Source: Rhipicephalus microplus (lineage: Eukaryota; Arthropoda; Arachnida; Ixodida; Ixodidae). From it: 64,000 nt of DNA. The translations under genes and the position numbers were made by a program. Under the pieces are notes generated by a model, which saw nothing but the letters and a program-made list of their open reading frames with translations, was not told where the DNA came from and ran no database searches. Shown in pieces: positions 54,120 through 64,000 of this stretch (the stretch's first letter is position 1; every line of letters begins with the position of its first letter). The stretch lies in assembly GCF_043290135.1 (NCBI RefSeq), contig NC_134710.1, forward strand, positions 456,878,376-456,942,375. Direction: 5' to 3'.

Positions 54120-54600
54120 ATTCTGTTTGCCTCTTCAGATTATAACGTACCTTTTTTACACCAGAAAATCTTCAAGAAGAATAGAATTGTTGTAATTGTG
54201 AAGAAAGAAAAGTAGAAGGAAAAAAAGATATTGATTGATTTGTGGGGTTTAACGTCCCAAAACAACCATATGATTATGAGAGACGCCGTAGTGGAGGGCT
54301 CCGGAAATTTTGACCACCTGGGGTTCTTTAACGTGCACCCAAATCTGAGTACACGGGCCTACAACATTTCCGCCTCCATCGGAAATGCAGCCGCCACAGC
54401 CGAGATTCGAACCCGCGATCTGCGGGTCAGCAGCCTTAGCCACTAGACCACCGTGGCGGGGCAGGAAAAAAAAAAGATAACCTGCCTTGTACAGGGACCG
54501 AGCCTGCGAACTTCGAATAACATGTTCGATGCTCTATCAACTGAGCTACCATGGCGGCTATCCCTCTTCCATTTTTACGGTATATATGTGCAATTATACA
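54120..54600 (-). repeat. tRNA-derived SINE, third family, interrupted by a Ruka-like SINE
   Basis: On the minus strand GCCGCCATGGTAGCTCAGTT (from 54,558) with GATAGAGCAT, then a B-box region GCAGGCTCGGTCCCTG (~54,500) and GGCAGGTTATCTTTT. The body resumes beyond the insertion as TTCTTCACAATTACAACAAT (~54,205-54,186). Outer limits are approximate. Confidence 0.6.
54231..54462 (-). repeat. Ruka-like SINE, full length, inside another SINE
   Basis: Minus orientation, head GCCCCGCCACGGTGGTCTAG and 3' end TGGGACGTTAAACCCCACA, close to the other good copies. Target duplication AGGAAAAAAAGATA (54,217-54,230) versus AGGAAAAAAAAAAGATA (54,463-54,479). Confidence 0.92.
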
Positions 54601-57027
54601 CGGAAGAGTCAGTCAGCGCTGCCTGTTACCATTATGGCGAGTGTGGGACACCTTTTTTTGCCTACTGGCAATTACATTACGATTGCAATTACGTAACGAT
54701 TACTTCCAATATCCCTATACTTCTTTGGCAGCATTATGCATCTGTCCGTTCTCAGAAAATCTGCTAGTCACAGGAGGAGGCAATAGTTCGCCCTCCCACC
54801 TAAATGCATGTACTTGAACACATGCACAACTGATAAAAAAAAAAGTCACAGACCGCTAAGATTACTGAGATTCACTGTTTCAGATTCATGAGTAAAGGAA
54901 AGAACTATAAATTTAAGGGTTTGTTGTCTTTGTTGAACACATTATAATGAGAACTAGCAGAAAATGATGCCAAACAAACTATATGGAATGTTATCAAAAG
55001 TAGCTTTAACAAAATTGTGAAAAGAAAAGTGAACAAAAACGTAACTTGGCAACGTTTTTTGACAATTGAATTGACATTACTTTTTATAACATCCCTTTAT
55101 TTTACTGGGTAATGTTGTCGGGTAATTCTCATTATTAGAGTGGTGAGTAGGCTGACAAAGAAAGTATATGGCATTGATACTTTTTTGAACACCTAAAAGT
55201 TTGAGGAACTTAAAAGAGTGGAAGCTACTTTGAGTAGACCAGAATATTTAGTTGGAGCGAAAAAAAAAGTACACACATTTTTACCAGGCTTTTTAACCTA
55301 TTTTGAGACATAAAAGTGTATGCTGCCAGTAATGTTAAGTACCATTACTTTTGTCACACTATGCACTGTAGCAGGTGTAGTTAGAGTGGTGATAGTGAAG
55401 GATTAATCAAGCACGCCACCAACTGCGTTCACATCAATGGTCGCGTATTTTAAAAATAAACCTGCTGTATAGTAAAAAAATTTTTAGAGCATATTATGAT
55501 TTTATCCAAATCAAGTTAAACCGACTGGGTAAGCCAACCATTTGCATAAAATCAAAAGGCATAAAGTCGTTCATGTATTATAACTATGTGAACAATTTCA
55601 GCAATGCAGGGCAAAGTGACAACAGTTCTATTAAAAACCCCTCTCATTATAACATGCATGAAAAGCACCACACCAGAATATTTTATAGTGCATGTAATAT
55701 CGAGACTACTAGACTGTCTATTGACCTTTTAGAAGAAGGGTATCTCCTTCACGTTCAAGGGGCAACCACTTAGCCTTTTCCTGAGCTTTTCTGTGAATAT
55801 TTCCTGAATTTCAAATATCATTAGGATTGATTTAGAGTGAACAGATTTTGCTTACGCATTGAAACCTAGTTCTGTATGTAACTGCAATTATGGGTGCCAA
55901 ACCACCTCCAAATTATTTTTAACATTTAACTTTTTTTTAACTGCAGCAGCACAACTAGCTATGGGTGCCCAAAAAGTAGCTAGAAACAATACCTTTACCT
56001 CTTTGAGCCTTTTGAAAGTGTTCACCTTCTCAGTGCTCACATTACAACAATTTTTTAATACGTGTTTGTGTGCCCACTGCTCTTGCTCCTTGTACAGTGA
56101 GGAGGAGCACATGGCAAGAAGAGACAAAGAAGCATAGCGAAAAAAAGCGAAATAAGCGAGGACCTCTTTTGTATCGTACAATGTGTGTAACATTACCATT
56201 GAGACAACATATAGACAAATTATCACGGCTATGCATCCATTGTAGAGTCGTACACAGCTGCAACACCACGACTAAATTTCAACCTTGTGTTGGTTAAGGA
56301 TCCCTTTATAGTGGCAAGCTAATGATATCTGCATTTGTTTGGCACATATTAAGATGCAGTGAAATGCGATATGGTAATCTCATTTAGAATGCACGTCATG
56401 TGGCTTCATTGTATATGTGGCCACAAGTAACTCTGGCTGCAAAGCAATATGGCAGAGCCTAAACAGACGTCACCGACCACTCCAATCTGAACTTGCCTTT
56501 GCTACTTGCCCATTATCATCCCAGCAAAAAATGAATGATTGAATCTGCTACAGATATGTGCTAGCTTATGCTAAGCACCAAGTATGAAGAATGTTTTGTC
56601 ATTATTGAGATCAGTTATTTGTTCAAGAACACTTGCTGTCAAGCACAAATACATTGCTGTCGAAGCATCAAGACTCAAATATAAAGCAAAAAGAAGTGTC
56701 TCTTTAAAAATTACAGGCCATAAGGTGCAAGATAAATATTTGACACACTTGGGATGTAAGGCACGCACAAGAGGTGCTGCCATATTATACTTTTCCTTGT
56801 GTCTAAACCTGCTTGTTTTACTCACCCAACACATTTGTAAAGATGCCGTGAAAACACCAAGGAGCTGATGCAGCAAGGTTGAACACATGTCCAGGGATTC
56901 CACCATTCCTAGGCAGCCCTACAGCCTCCACAGTCCTGCAACCATTAGTAAGATAAATATAGTTCTACCCAAAGTTCTTGGTTTACAGACACACATGCAA
57001 GACGCATAACCACTCTATGGGAAGTTT
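54601..57027. other. AT-rich stretch
   Basis: No recognised gene. A small minus-strand exon candidate (56,826-56,935) is discussed under findings. Confidence 0.4.
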
Positions 57028-57082
57028 GCATGATAATGCGCTGGGTAGCAAAACGGATGCCATTATCAAGTATCCAGGCCTT
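57028..57082 (-). repeat. 3'-end fragment of the CR1-like LINE
   Basis: Minus strand GGCATCCGTTTTGCTACCCA (57,062-57,043) followed by GCG matches the 3' UTR motif of LINE copy B near 7,380-7,403. Confidence 0.6.
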
Positions 57083-58899
57083 CCGCTTCTTTCTTTCCGT
57101 TCTTAATTAATCAATCCATGGTTAATAAATGTTCCCCCAAGTGAAGTGTACTCGCAGTCTGGTGAAGAATTGCAATGTATTTCAAACACAGTCCAATGCA
57201 TGGCAAATAAGCATGCAATAGCGATTTTTCAGCTGTTCGAGAAAAGAGCATGAAGTTTAGCTAAAACCCATGTTTTTTATAAACACCATTCAATTTGATA
57301 TAAAAGTTATGAGCATTATGTGAAGGAACATGGATTCATGTTTAATCAATGATTTCTTATAATGTACTGATATGAATGCAACTAACTGAATATGAATGGA
57401 TAATTTTTGCTTGAGAATTTAGAGTTATGAACACTATCGCACTTGCCAGCTGCATCTTGTCCAAAACAGTGGCAAGATAGGCTAGTTTCTGTAGGTGAGC
57501 AGTAATGAGCAGTGCAAAGTTACAACAAGAAACACTAGTAACAACAGTATGGCGCAAGCACAGACTCCCAACTTTTCAATTTATTGCACAAAAGTTCGCC
57601 TGAATATCAGTCCGACAACTCGTGCAAATGAAGGTCCAGTTGGGAATGAACAAGTTACGAAATCAACAATGCCTGCTTTCAATAACAGGACCCTCATTCA
57701 CATAAAGTATGCAGCGATAGGCCCCTACCAAGGTACGTCACAGCATGATGTCACTGGCACATGTAAAAGGTGTGGCTGGAAAAACACTCCCGCTGGTGGC
57801 TCAGCCCGGTACAGTCATGCGGTGTGTGGGGCAAGTTTTAATTTTTCAAAGCTTACACTTCACGTTACAATGTCGACATTAGCTGTAGTATGTGTCAGCA
57901 AACGTCTAGCTGTGTGGTAAACTGTGTGGTAAAATATTTGCTACGCTGTCTGTTTATCTTGAAGAAGTGAACACACGTAATGGAAGGTGCGAGGAACAGC
58001 GGCATAGTCTTCAAAAATGTGCACTGTTGATTGCGGCATGTAGTGTGCATTGAAAGGTATTGAGAATATCGGTTCAACTGAGAATATCGTGTGTGGTGTG
58101 TGCAGTGTCCATAACAATGTGTCTTGTTTGCCAAGACGTTAGCACTCAGGGCAGGGACCGGTCGATGAAAAAACTTGATTCGACATTTTAGTCAAGGTAA
58201 ATACGCACTTGACGCGACCATCTGCGAGTGGGTACATCTCGGTGTTTGCGCTGTGTGTAGAAAAAAATTGCATGGTCACCGGGCAGGAAGATACCTTGTT
58301 TGTGCTGAAACAGCCAAACACCTGATGAGTTAGATGAGAAATATTAACGCATCAAAACTATAAGTGCCTGCATCAGCAACTACACAACAGCGTGATAACC
58401 GCACCCCTGCCACACAGCAGCGAAACATATTTTGAACATGCTGGCAGTGTATTATTTTATAAAAAGCAACTCTGGCAGATTACAAAATCTCACATTGTGC
58501 ATGCAAGTTTTCTTCAAAGTCAGGCGTACAATGTAGGTGCTGGCCGGTACATTATTAGTTACAAGCAAAAGCGTCTTGCAGGTACATATGCAGATTGCAC
58601 GAACACCTCTCTCTCTCTCTCTACACTAGGTACACACATTATATCTTTTAACAAGCACACACCACTGTTTAGGGGCATAATAACGCTCTACCGTGAACGC
58701 ATGCTAATCAACCCACTTAGGCGGTTGGCTAGGTGAATCGAGCCAAGTTACAAATTGTATCGCCCGCGAACGTAAACAAAATGCTGCTTTGCATCAAATG
58801 GCACTGCAGGCTACGTTTAATCAACAACGTAGCAAGCGCCATGTGCGTCTTCCTCACTACATTGCACATATGAAAAAAACGGTCACCATACACATGCAT

Positions 58900-59330
58900 G
58901 TTGCCGCAGTTGTCTCGAATTAGCTCCAGTAAGGCCGCGCCGATGCCCAATGGCTCTGCTGGCGTTAGCGTTGTCAAAGCGAATCGGCAACCGCACTCGC
59001 AAAGGCGCGTAAGGTTGCCGTTTCACGACGCCTCGTTCGAGTGCAGCAACACACACTTGCACTGAGTGGCGTACTTCGTCTACATAAAAAAGTGTCCTCC
59101 TTACCTTTAGTTTCTTTCACACTGTCCTGAGGGAAGCAACCACAGGCGTCAGCCGTCACCTCGGAGTCCTTCGAGCGCCCGCCCAACCCGCCGATTCCTT
59201 GGACGACTCGCACTTGATCCGCACTCGAACAACCGCGGGAATAGGGCGCAATCTTAGCACATCTTACGAACGATGAACGGCCCTTCCTTGCGTAAATTTA
59301 ACATTTCGTGCTCTCGTGTGTTGCAGCGCG
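58900..59330 (-). promoter_or_regulatory. GC/CpG-richer block, possible promoter and 5' exon of an unidentified minus-strand transcript
   Basis: Stands out from AT-rich surroundings. On the minus strand CTAAAG|GTAAGG gives a strong splice donor at 59,105/59,104, but no ATG precedes it in the open frame, so any exon would be 5' untranslated. No protein identity can be assigned. Confidence 0.3.
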
Positions 59331-60204
59331 AACACATGAGAGATGCCACGAAACGGTATGCCTACGTTAACAAAGAAGACAAACAACATGTGGCTTTAGC
59401 TGTGAATGGATTTGACTTGGATATCTGTGTGAGGAAAATAAAAAAAAACATCTGTCGCTGCTATAAACTGAAAAAAAGTACGTTATCTGGCAAAATAACT
59501 TTAAAAGTGATAAATGGTTATTCAAAAAACAAGTTACAACTTATGAATATTTTCAAAGGTCTGTTTTGTTTTTGTTCTAGCAGACGACAGCCTCCTACTG
59601 CTTCTACGACTAACGTAGTGCGGTTTCACGTTCGGTGCGTGTCGCCGACGCAAAGCTCTACAGTAGTGTTATCAGAGTTATCAACTCTCAATGAATCATA
59701 GGATGGCTACAAAGCAGTAACATTCTGACATAGTGCAGTACGCATTCTTTCAAGGTATGACATTTCTTTGCTCTGAAGCAAATCGAAGCAAGCCGGCCGG
59801 CGCAATCAGCTGACATCGCCGCTACGCGAGGCATGGTCGTGCGCAATAGCATCGCGCCCCGCGCTCGATTTGTCATCAAGCGATAGAGCTACTAAGTGGA
59901 ATACAGCTAGATGCAGGGATTAATGGCGTATCACTCTAATTCTTTGTGGTGGCCGACTCAATCGCAAGAGAGCCCCGGGAAACAACCTTCAACTGCTCAA
60001 GCTTGTGTGAGGGTGTAAAAATACTTCTTTTCATCCGCGGCGGGGCAGCAATCTATAGTTGAAAGACATGCGAAAAGCATGTGACGTATATACAATCACA
60101 AAACACATGTACACAACAATAGATACGATCGCATATCGTACATAAATATGCGAACACATAGCGTGTAAAAAACAAATTTATATACATAACTTAAACGCAC
60201 ACCA

Positions 60205-60330
60205 CCCCCCACCGCGATTAGCTTATCAAGCTAACGTCCTCAGTTCACGTACACGAGCTCAACTGAGTGGCGCAGGTTCGAGTCCCGCCAAGTCAATTTT
60301 TTTGGTTTTTTTTCAACGTTTTTATTGTAC
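60205..60330 (+). repeat. tRNA-like (Pol III box) fragment
   Basis: An exact B-box GGTTCGAGTCC at 60,275-60,285 follows GAGCTCAACTGAGTGG (weak A-box-like) and is followed by a T7 run. It does not fold as a normal tRNA by inspection; likely a SINE head remnant. Confidence 0.4.
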
Positions 60331-61849
60331 TGCTATCTTTTCTAATGCCTTAGGTTCTAAAACAAAATAAAAGCAATATTGCGTTCAAGTACGTATGTGG
60401 GACTGTTTTTTGCACAACAGTTATTAGTATTTTTATTTTCATTATTATTTTTCAATTTATTTTATAATATACCAAAAGGAAGGACTAAGGGGAACATTGG
60501 GTCTGCTTGATTGTGAAGGGACTCGAGAAGTGAGATAACTCAAACCAAAAAATTTACTTGAGATAAAACTGAGCATTTCACAGCCGGACCAGTTTCTTCA
60601 AGGGTAGGCCCTAGGTATGCGCGAGACTTGCTATATGACTCATCTCAAGCTGTGGCAGCTGAGGGAAGGCGATATCACCGAGAAGCAGTTCCAAAATATA
60701 TTTTGGTTGATGTTTTTTGATTCCTCCAAAATAAGGGCTGCACAATTGTGATCGAGCCAAACCAAGAATTGCGGGCACGAAGTCATGAGACCGAAAATGA
60801 ATAACGTTGATTGTTTGAAAAATTGCCTTTAATAAAAGGAAGAGTTATGGAGTGCTACGTAGCTAAACTCGCAGTAGGAATTATATATATACATATAGAT
60901 AGTTTAAAATGGACAATGTTGCACACACAGATATTGGTTATATTTCTTTGCAGCACAGTTGAAGTATCTACGTAGAACTGAAGCATCGAAAGAAGCTCAT
61001 GCGTCCTCACTTTATTGCGCTTTACATAGCTTGTAGCGTCCATGCAGCCATGATATGATATATTTTAAAGCATTTGTTTAACCTATAATCTTCTTATTCA
61101 TTAAAGCTGGCCCATATGTTGTGTCTTATGTAGCACTACAATTAAAGCGTAATCTGCATGGTGGTCTGAAACAATGCTTTTGAAAATGTCAAAACAACCC
61201 AGCTCTATACACGACCATCCGAGCATCAATGATAAGCACCAATATATGTCCGTGCATATCAGTTGTGCTCTCATACTTATTTATTTTTCTGACCACTCCC
61301 TCTGCCCTACCTCGTTTCTGTCGTGAAGCTGTGGCAAGTTGTGTATAGCTGTATTTATAGTGTAGGAGCACATACTATCAATAAAAATTATTTTTAGGCT
61401 ACATGCAATTAGTTTTAATAGATTTTCATTTCTTTTGTCGGAGCTCAGGAGAGCTAAGCTCATGGTCGATATTTTAAAATGACATTTCTCTTTGCCAATG
61501 TTAATGAGAACAGTTTCATTAATATTGACAAGTTCTTTCACATTGAATTTAGTTCTCATTATTATTGCTTCTACCAAAAAACAAGCCCTTGAAGTTATGC
61601 TTTTTTGCTTGATTTGTTTTCGTGTGACAGCATGCAAGTAAATTGACAGTCATTGTCATTCCTTGTGAATGACACATTTTCCGTTTGACAGACTTAGCAC
61701 CTGGTCATCTGCAGAAGTTGTATTCATTCTGGAAAAGGGCGAACAGCGGTGACTACAACACAGACTAGCCTGCGTTATTCTTTTGTACTATACATGTCAC
61801 TGTGAATTCATTTAAAACTTTATAGAGCTCGGATTTCCTGCTGAAAATG
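60331..61849. other. AT-rich stretch without recognisable gene
   Basis: Nothing recognised beyond A/T-rich sequence and short open frames. Confidence 0.5.
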
Positions 61850-62252
61850 TGACAACAACTGTACAGTTTCCACATTTTTGCAACAATCCACATGCCTTTC
61901 ATACACTATTGCACATTTTCGTAAGCACCTTACAAAATCTGTATATTTCTGTAAGACCTTACATTCTGCATTTTCCTTATGAGAGCTTCTGTACACTCCA
62001 TACACTTTCCTTATCCTTCCATATCCTCCATAATGAACTCTCCGTATGCTCCATAAGTTTCCTTATCTTTCCGTATACTCCATAAAAAGCGTTCCGTATA
62101 CGCCATACAATTCCCTTATCCTTCCGTATACTCCATACGAAGCGTTCCGTAAATGCCATACAACTTCCGTATATTTCCATAAAACTCCTTATGTTTTCCG
62201 TATGTAGCATAAGGAAATGTTACGGAGTCCATATATTTTCCGTAAGATTTCA
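61850..62252. repeat. Subterminal degenerate repeats (right)
   Basis: TTCCGTATACTCCATA, TTCCGTATACGCCATA, TTCCGTATACTCCATACG and TTCCGTAAATGCCATA recur every ~20-50 bp, interspersed with CCTTATC. Related in theme (tatgg/ccata with cggaa/ttccg) to the left subterminal block. Confidence 0.8.
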
Positions 62253-62274
62253 TACGGAACGTTTCAGTAGGGTA
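62253..62274 (-). repeat. 22-bp terminal-inverted-repeat candidate, right
   Basis: Exact reverse complement of 48,174-48,195; the outer dinucleotide is TA. Confidence 0.85.
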
Positions 62275-62699
62275 GCCTTTAGGAAACGCTGATAAACATT
62301 CTCGGAACTAGAAATTCTAGGATTAGCACTCTGCAGAGCCGCCGAAAACATGTGTTGCCCGATTAAGTCATCTTCGACAAATGCATGGTTGACTTCTTCG
62401 GCGAAGCTCACTGGGGCTTCCGTTTTCGGCCCGCAACAACTTGCTGTCTGTATCTTTCCCGTAGTTGACACGCCAACCGCGTGAGATAAATGAGCATGAT
62501 TCAACTCTTACTATTACTGATCGAGGGTTAAGAAGGCGTGGAGCCGAGCGCTAAAACGCACATCAATCACTTCTCGAGCTTAGCCTGATTTAAAATTCAC
62601 AAAATGGGGATTACGAAAAGACATATAGACAAAAGAAAACCTTTTTACAGTAGTATTGACTGTTTTTTTATTTGTAAAAACTTCTGAAAGCCACAAAAA

Positions 62700-62949
62700 A
62701 TGTGAACATTCACATCATGCCCGTTTCGTTCAACCGGATTTTAGGATGCCCGGCAACTGGTATGGGCGCGCATCTTTTTGAATCCGAAACTAGCGCTGAG
62801 TTTGCGGGGCCTGTGTGTACTCTCTCTCTGTCTGTTGTCGTCGTCACACCTTACACATTAAATATGTTGAGTGTTGTGCTATGTCGCATGCTGAGCGAGC
62901 GCAGAGCGAGCCGCAAGTTTAATCACTCTTGCAGTGGCCTGCCCGAGCC
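62700..62949 (+). promoter_or_regulatory. Upstream region of the symporter gene
   Basis: GC content rises from ~62,730. There is a CT-rich stretch (CTCTCTCTCTGTCTG near 62,820) and no clear TATA box at the expected distance. It probably contains promoter and 5' UTR; the transcription start cannot be fixed. Confidence 0.4.
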
Positions 62950-63282
62950 ATGGCCCAGCTTCTAGACTACGTCACTTTCTTGGTGCTGACTGGAACCGGC
63001 CTCGCAGTGGGGGCCTACTTTTCCATTCACGCGAATGGACAAGCTCCGAGAAGTACGCATGAGGTCTTTCTAGGCAGCAAGTCACTGCGGATGCTCCCCT
63101 TGGCGATGTCCGTGCTGGCTACCGTCGGTTCAGCGACAGGCATTATTGGTCTCCCGGCGCATATGTACGCGTACGGTTGGCACATTGGTTGGCTTTCCGT
63201 CTCAAACATCATCTTAATTCCTCTTGGTGCCAGCGTCGTCATGCCGGTTTTGTACAAGCTCAACATCACTTCCGTCTTTCAG
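62950..63282 (+). CDS. SLC5-type sodium:solute symporter, first coding exon (partial gene)
   Basis: ATG at 62,950 has a good context (GAGCCATGG) and opens 111 codons up to CAG|GTGAGT, a strong phase-0 donor at 63,282/63,283. The peptide begins MAQLLDYVTFLVLTGTGLAV, then GSKSLRMLPLAMSVLATVGS, GIIGLPAHMYAYGWHIG and SNIILIPLGASVVMPVLYKL. It has three hydrophobic segments in the layout of SLC5/SSF transporters; the first begins DYVTF and the second carries the small-residue helix after GSKSLRMLP. Insect and tick members close to this are annotated as sodium-coupled monocarboxylate or multivitamin transporters, so a plasma-membrane Na+-driven uptake role is likely, substrate unknown. Remaining exons lie beyond the window. 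Read-through past the donor soon leaves transporter-like sequence. Confidence 0.9.
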
Positions 63283-64000
63283 GTGAGTTCTACGTGTACG
63301 GAGCTCCCCACACATGTTGGCAGTCGTAGCGCACGGCAGTCATATTTCTTCTTTTTAGGGTCATTTTACGTGGAGTCAAAGTTTCAGCCGCGACATAAAG
63401 ACACAATTTTTTTCAATAAGAAGCGTAGAGGGCGCGCGCACTTCAACTAGTCAATTATTCACATTGCTCGTCTTATTATTAATATATACCATCATCTTCC
63501 TCTTTATTGCGAAAGCAATAGCTGCGTTAGTTCAGCGTGTCTTGGTGTACCCCTGCCAACATAGCATACAACTACTGCGACACCTTTGTTGTATGCGGAC
63601 TGCAAGCTTCCATAGCTATTTATTTCTGAATATAGAGTGCAAGACTGGGAAATAATATCGTGAATTAGTGTCACGATAAGATGCAAGATACTTGGGCATG
63701 AAGTATATTGAATACAGATTCAAGATTCAACCGGGATAAGTGTATATAATATACTCCCCAATTGCATTTTAAGGTGCTTCAGTACATTTGCAATTTTAGT
63801 ATTACATATTATATAACAACACACGTGAATGTACAACCTCCTTTTTTAAGATAATTAAATATATCTTTGTATGCCAAAACTATTGCCTGTTTTCTGAAGG
63901 TCTTCTGGTTGCGTATCAAAAAAAATTCGTTATAATTAATTTGGCTGCTTAAAATGCTAGAACAACGTTCAGGCGTGAGCATAAATGTGCAGACCATGGG
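63283..64000 (+). other. Intron 1 of the symporter gene (5' part)
   Basis: AT-rich, begins GTGAGTTCTACG. No second exon or acceptor-linked coding block is visible before the window ends. Confidence 0.75.

Noticed and set aside
55859..56226. Overlapping frames of 92-112 residues on both strands
   Set aside because: Mutual shadows in AT-rich DNA without motif.
57495..57920. 141-residue plus-strand open frame with CKRCGW
   Set aside because: A single CxxC is not a domain, there is no second pair, and no splice or homology support was seen.
59273..59701. 142-residue open frame on the plus strand starting MNGPSLRKF
   Set aside because: No recognised domain, composition drifts to low-complexity Lys-rich and Ser/Thr-rich segments, and it overlaps the GC-rich block. 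An acceptor-like TTGCAG inside it is not enough to call a gene.
62929..63450. 173-residue read-through version of the symporter exon
   Set aside because: The frame beyond 63,282 loses transporter character right after a strong GTGAGT donor, and the upstream extension to 62,929 precedes the well-placed ATG at 62,950.

Overview
The window reads as nuclear DNA of a hard tick (Ixodidae, probably a metastriate lineage). At least eight copies or fragments of a tRNA-headed SINE resembling the ixodid Ruka family lie on both strands, with LINEs of CR1/L2-like, I-like and RTE types, Ty3/Gypsy LTR elements and long AT-rich non-coding stretches. This attribution rests on repeat recognition from memory; no database search was run. 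Almost all recognisable coding sequence is decayed retrotransposon. The one host coding exon I can name is the first coding exon of an SLC5-type sodium:solute symporter at 62,950-63,282 (+), spliced at a clean GTGAGT donor.

Layout: (1) 1-7,440, two CR1-like LINEs with esterase-type ORF1 arranged head to head around a ~290 bp spacer; copy A (-) is cut by the window edge. (2) 7,480-12,860, an I-like LINE (-) with CCHC ORF1 and endonuclease-RT-RNase H ORF2, next to an LTR-like promoter block at 12,862-13,200. (3) 13,200-22,080, mostly unassigned AT-rich DNA with three degenerate Ruka-like SINEs, a (TA)n tract and a perfect 70-bp tandem duplication. (4) 22,163-26,902, a decayed Gypsy element (-) with short LTR remnants, a LINE tail inside its 3' LTR and a tRNA-Trp-like segment in its gag region. 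(5) 27,225-35,332, an RTE-type LINE (+) that has taken up two Ruka-like SINEs (one with an inverted 5' part) and a Gypsy element (-) with near-complete gag-pol.

(6) 36,805-44,950, a large LTR element with ~1.06 kb diverged LTRs, TG...CA ends and a TGAG target duplication, but no recognisable gag or pol; it contains another LTR-bearing fragment and a second SINE type. (7) 44,951-62,274, AT-rich DNA bounded for its last 14.1 kb by a perfect 22-bp inverted repeat at 48,174 and 62,253 with related subterminal repeats; it holds a SINE-within-SINE insertion, a hairpin and a minisatellite. A weak chain of phase-compatible exon-like blocks runs on the minus strand here. (8) 62,275-64,000, the symporter's 5' region, first coding exon and intron 1.

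The clearest structural observations are the LTR element lacking obvious genes, the 14-kb inverted-repeat-bounded interval, the 5'-inverted SINE with matching target duplications, and the multi-layer nest at 27-35 kb. I saw no CRISPR array, operon or bacterial feature.
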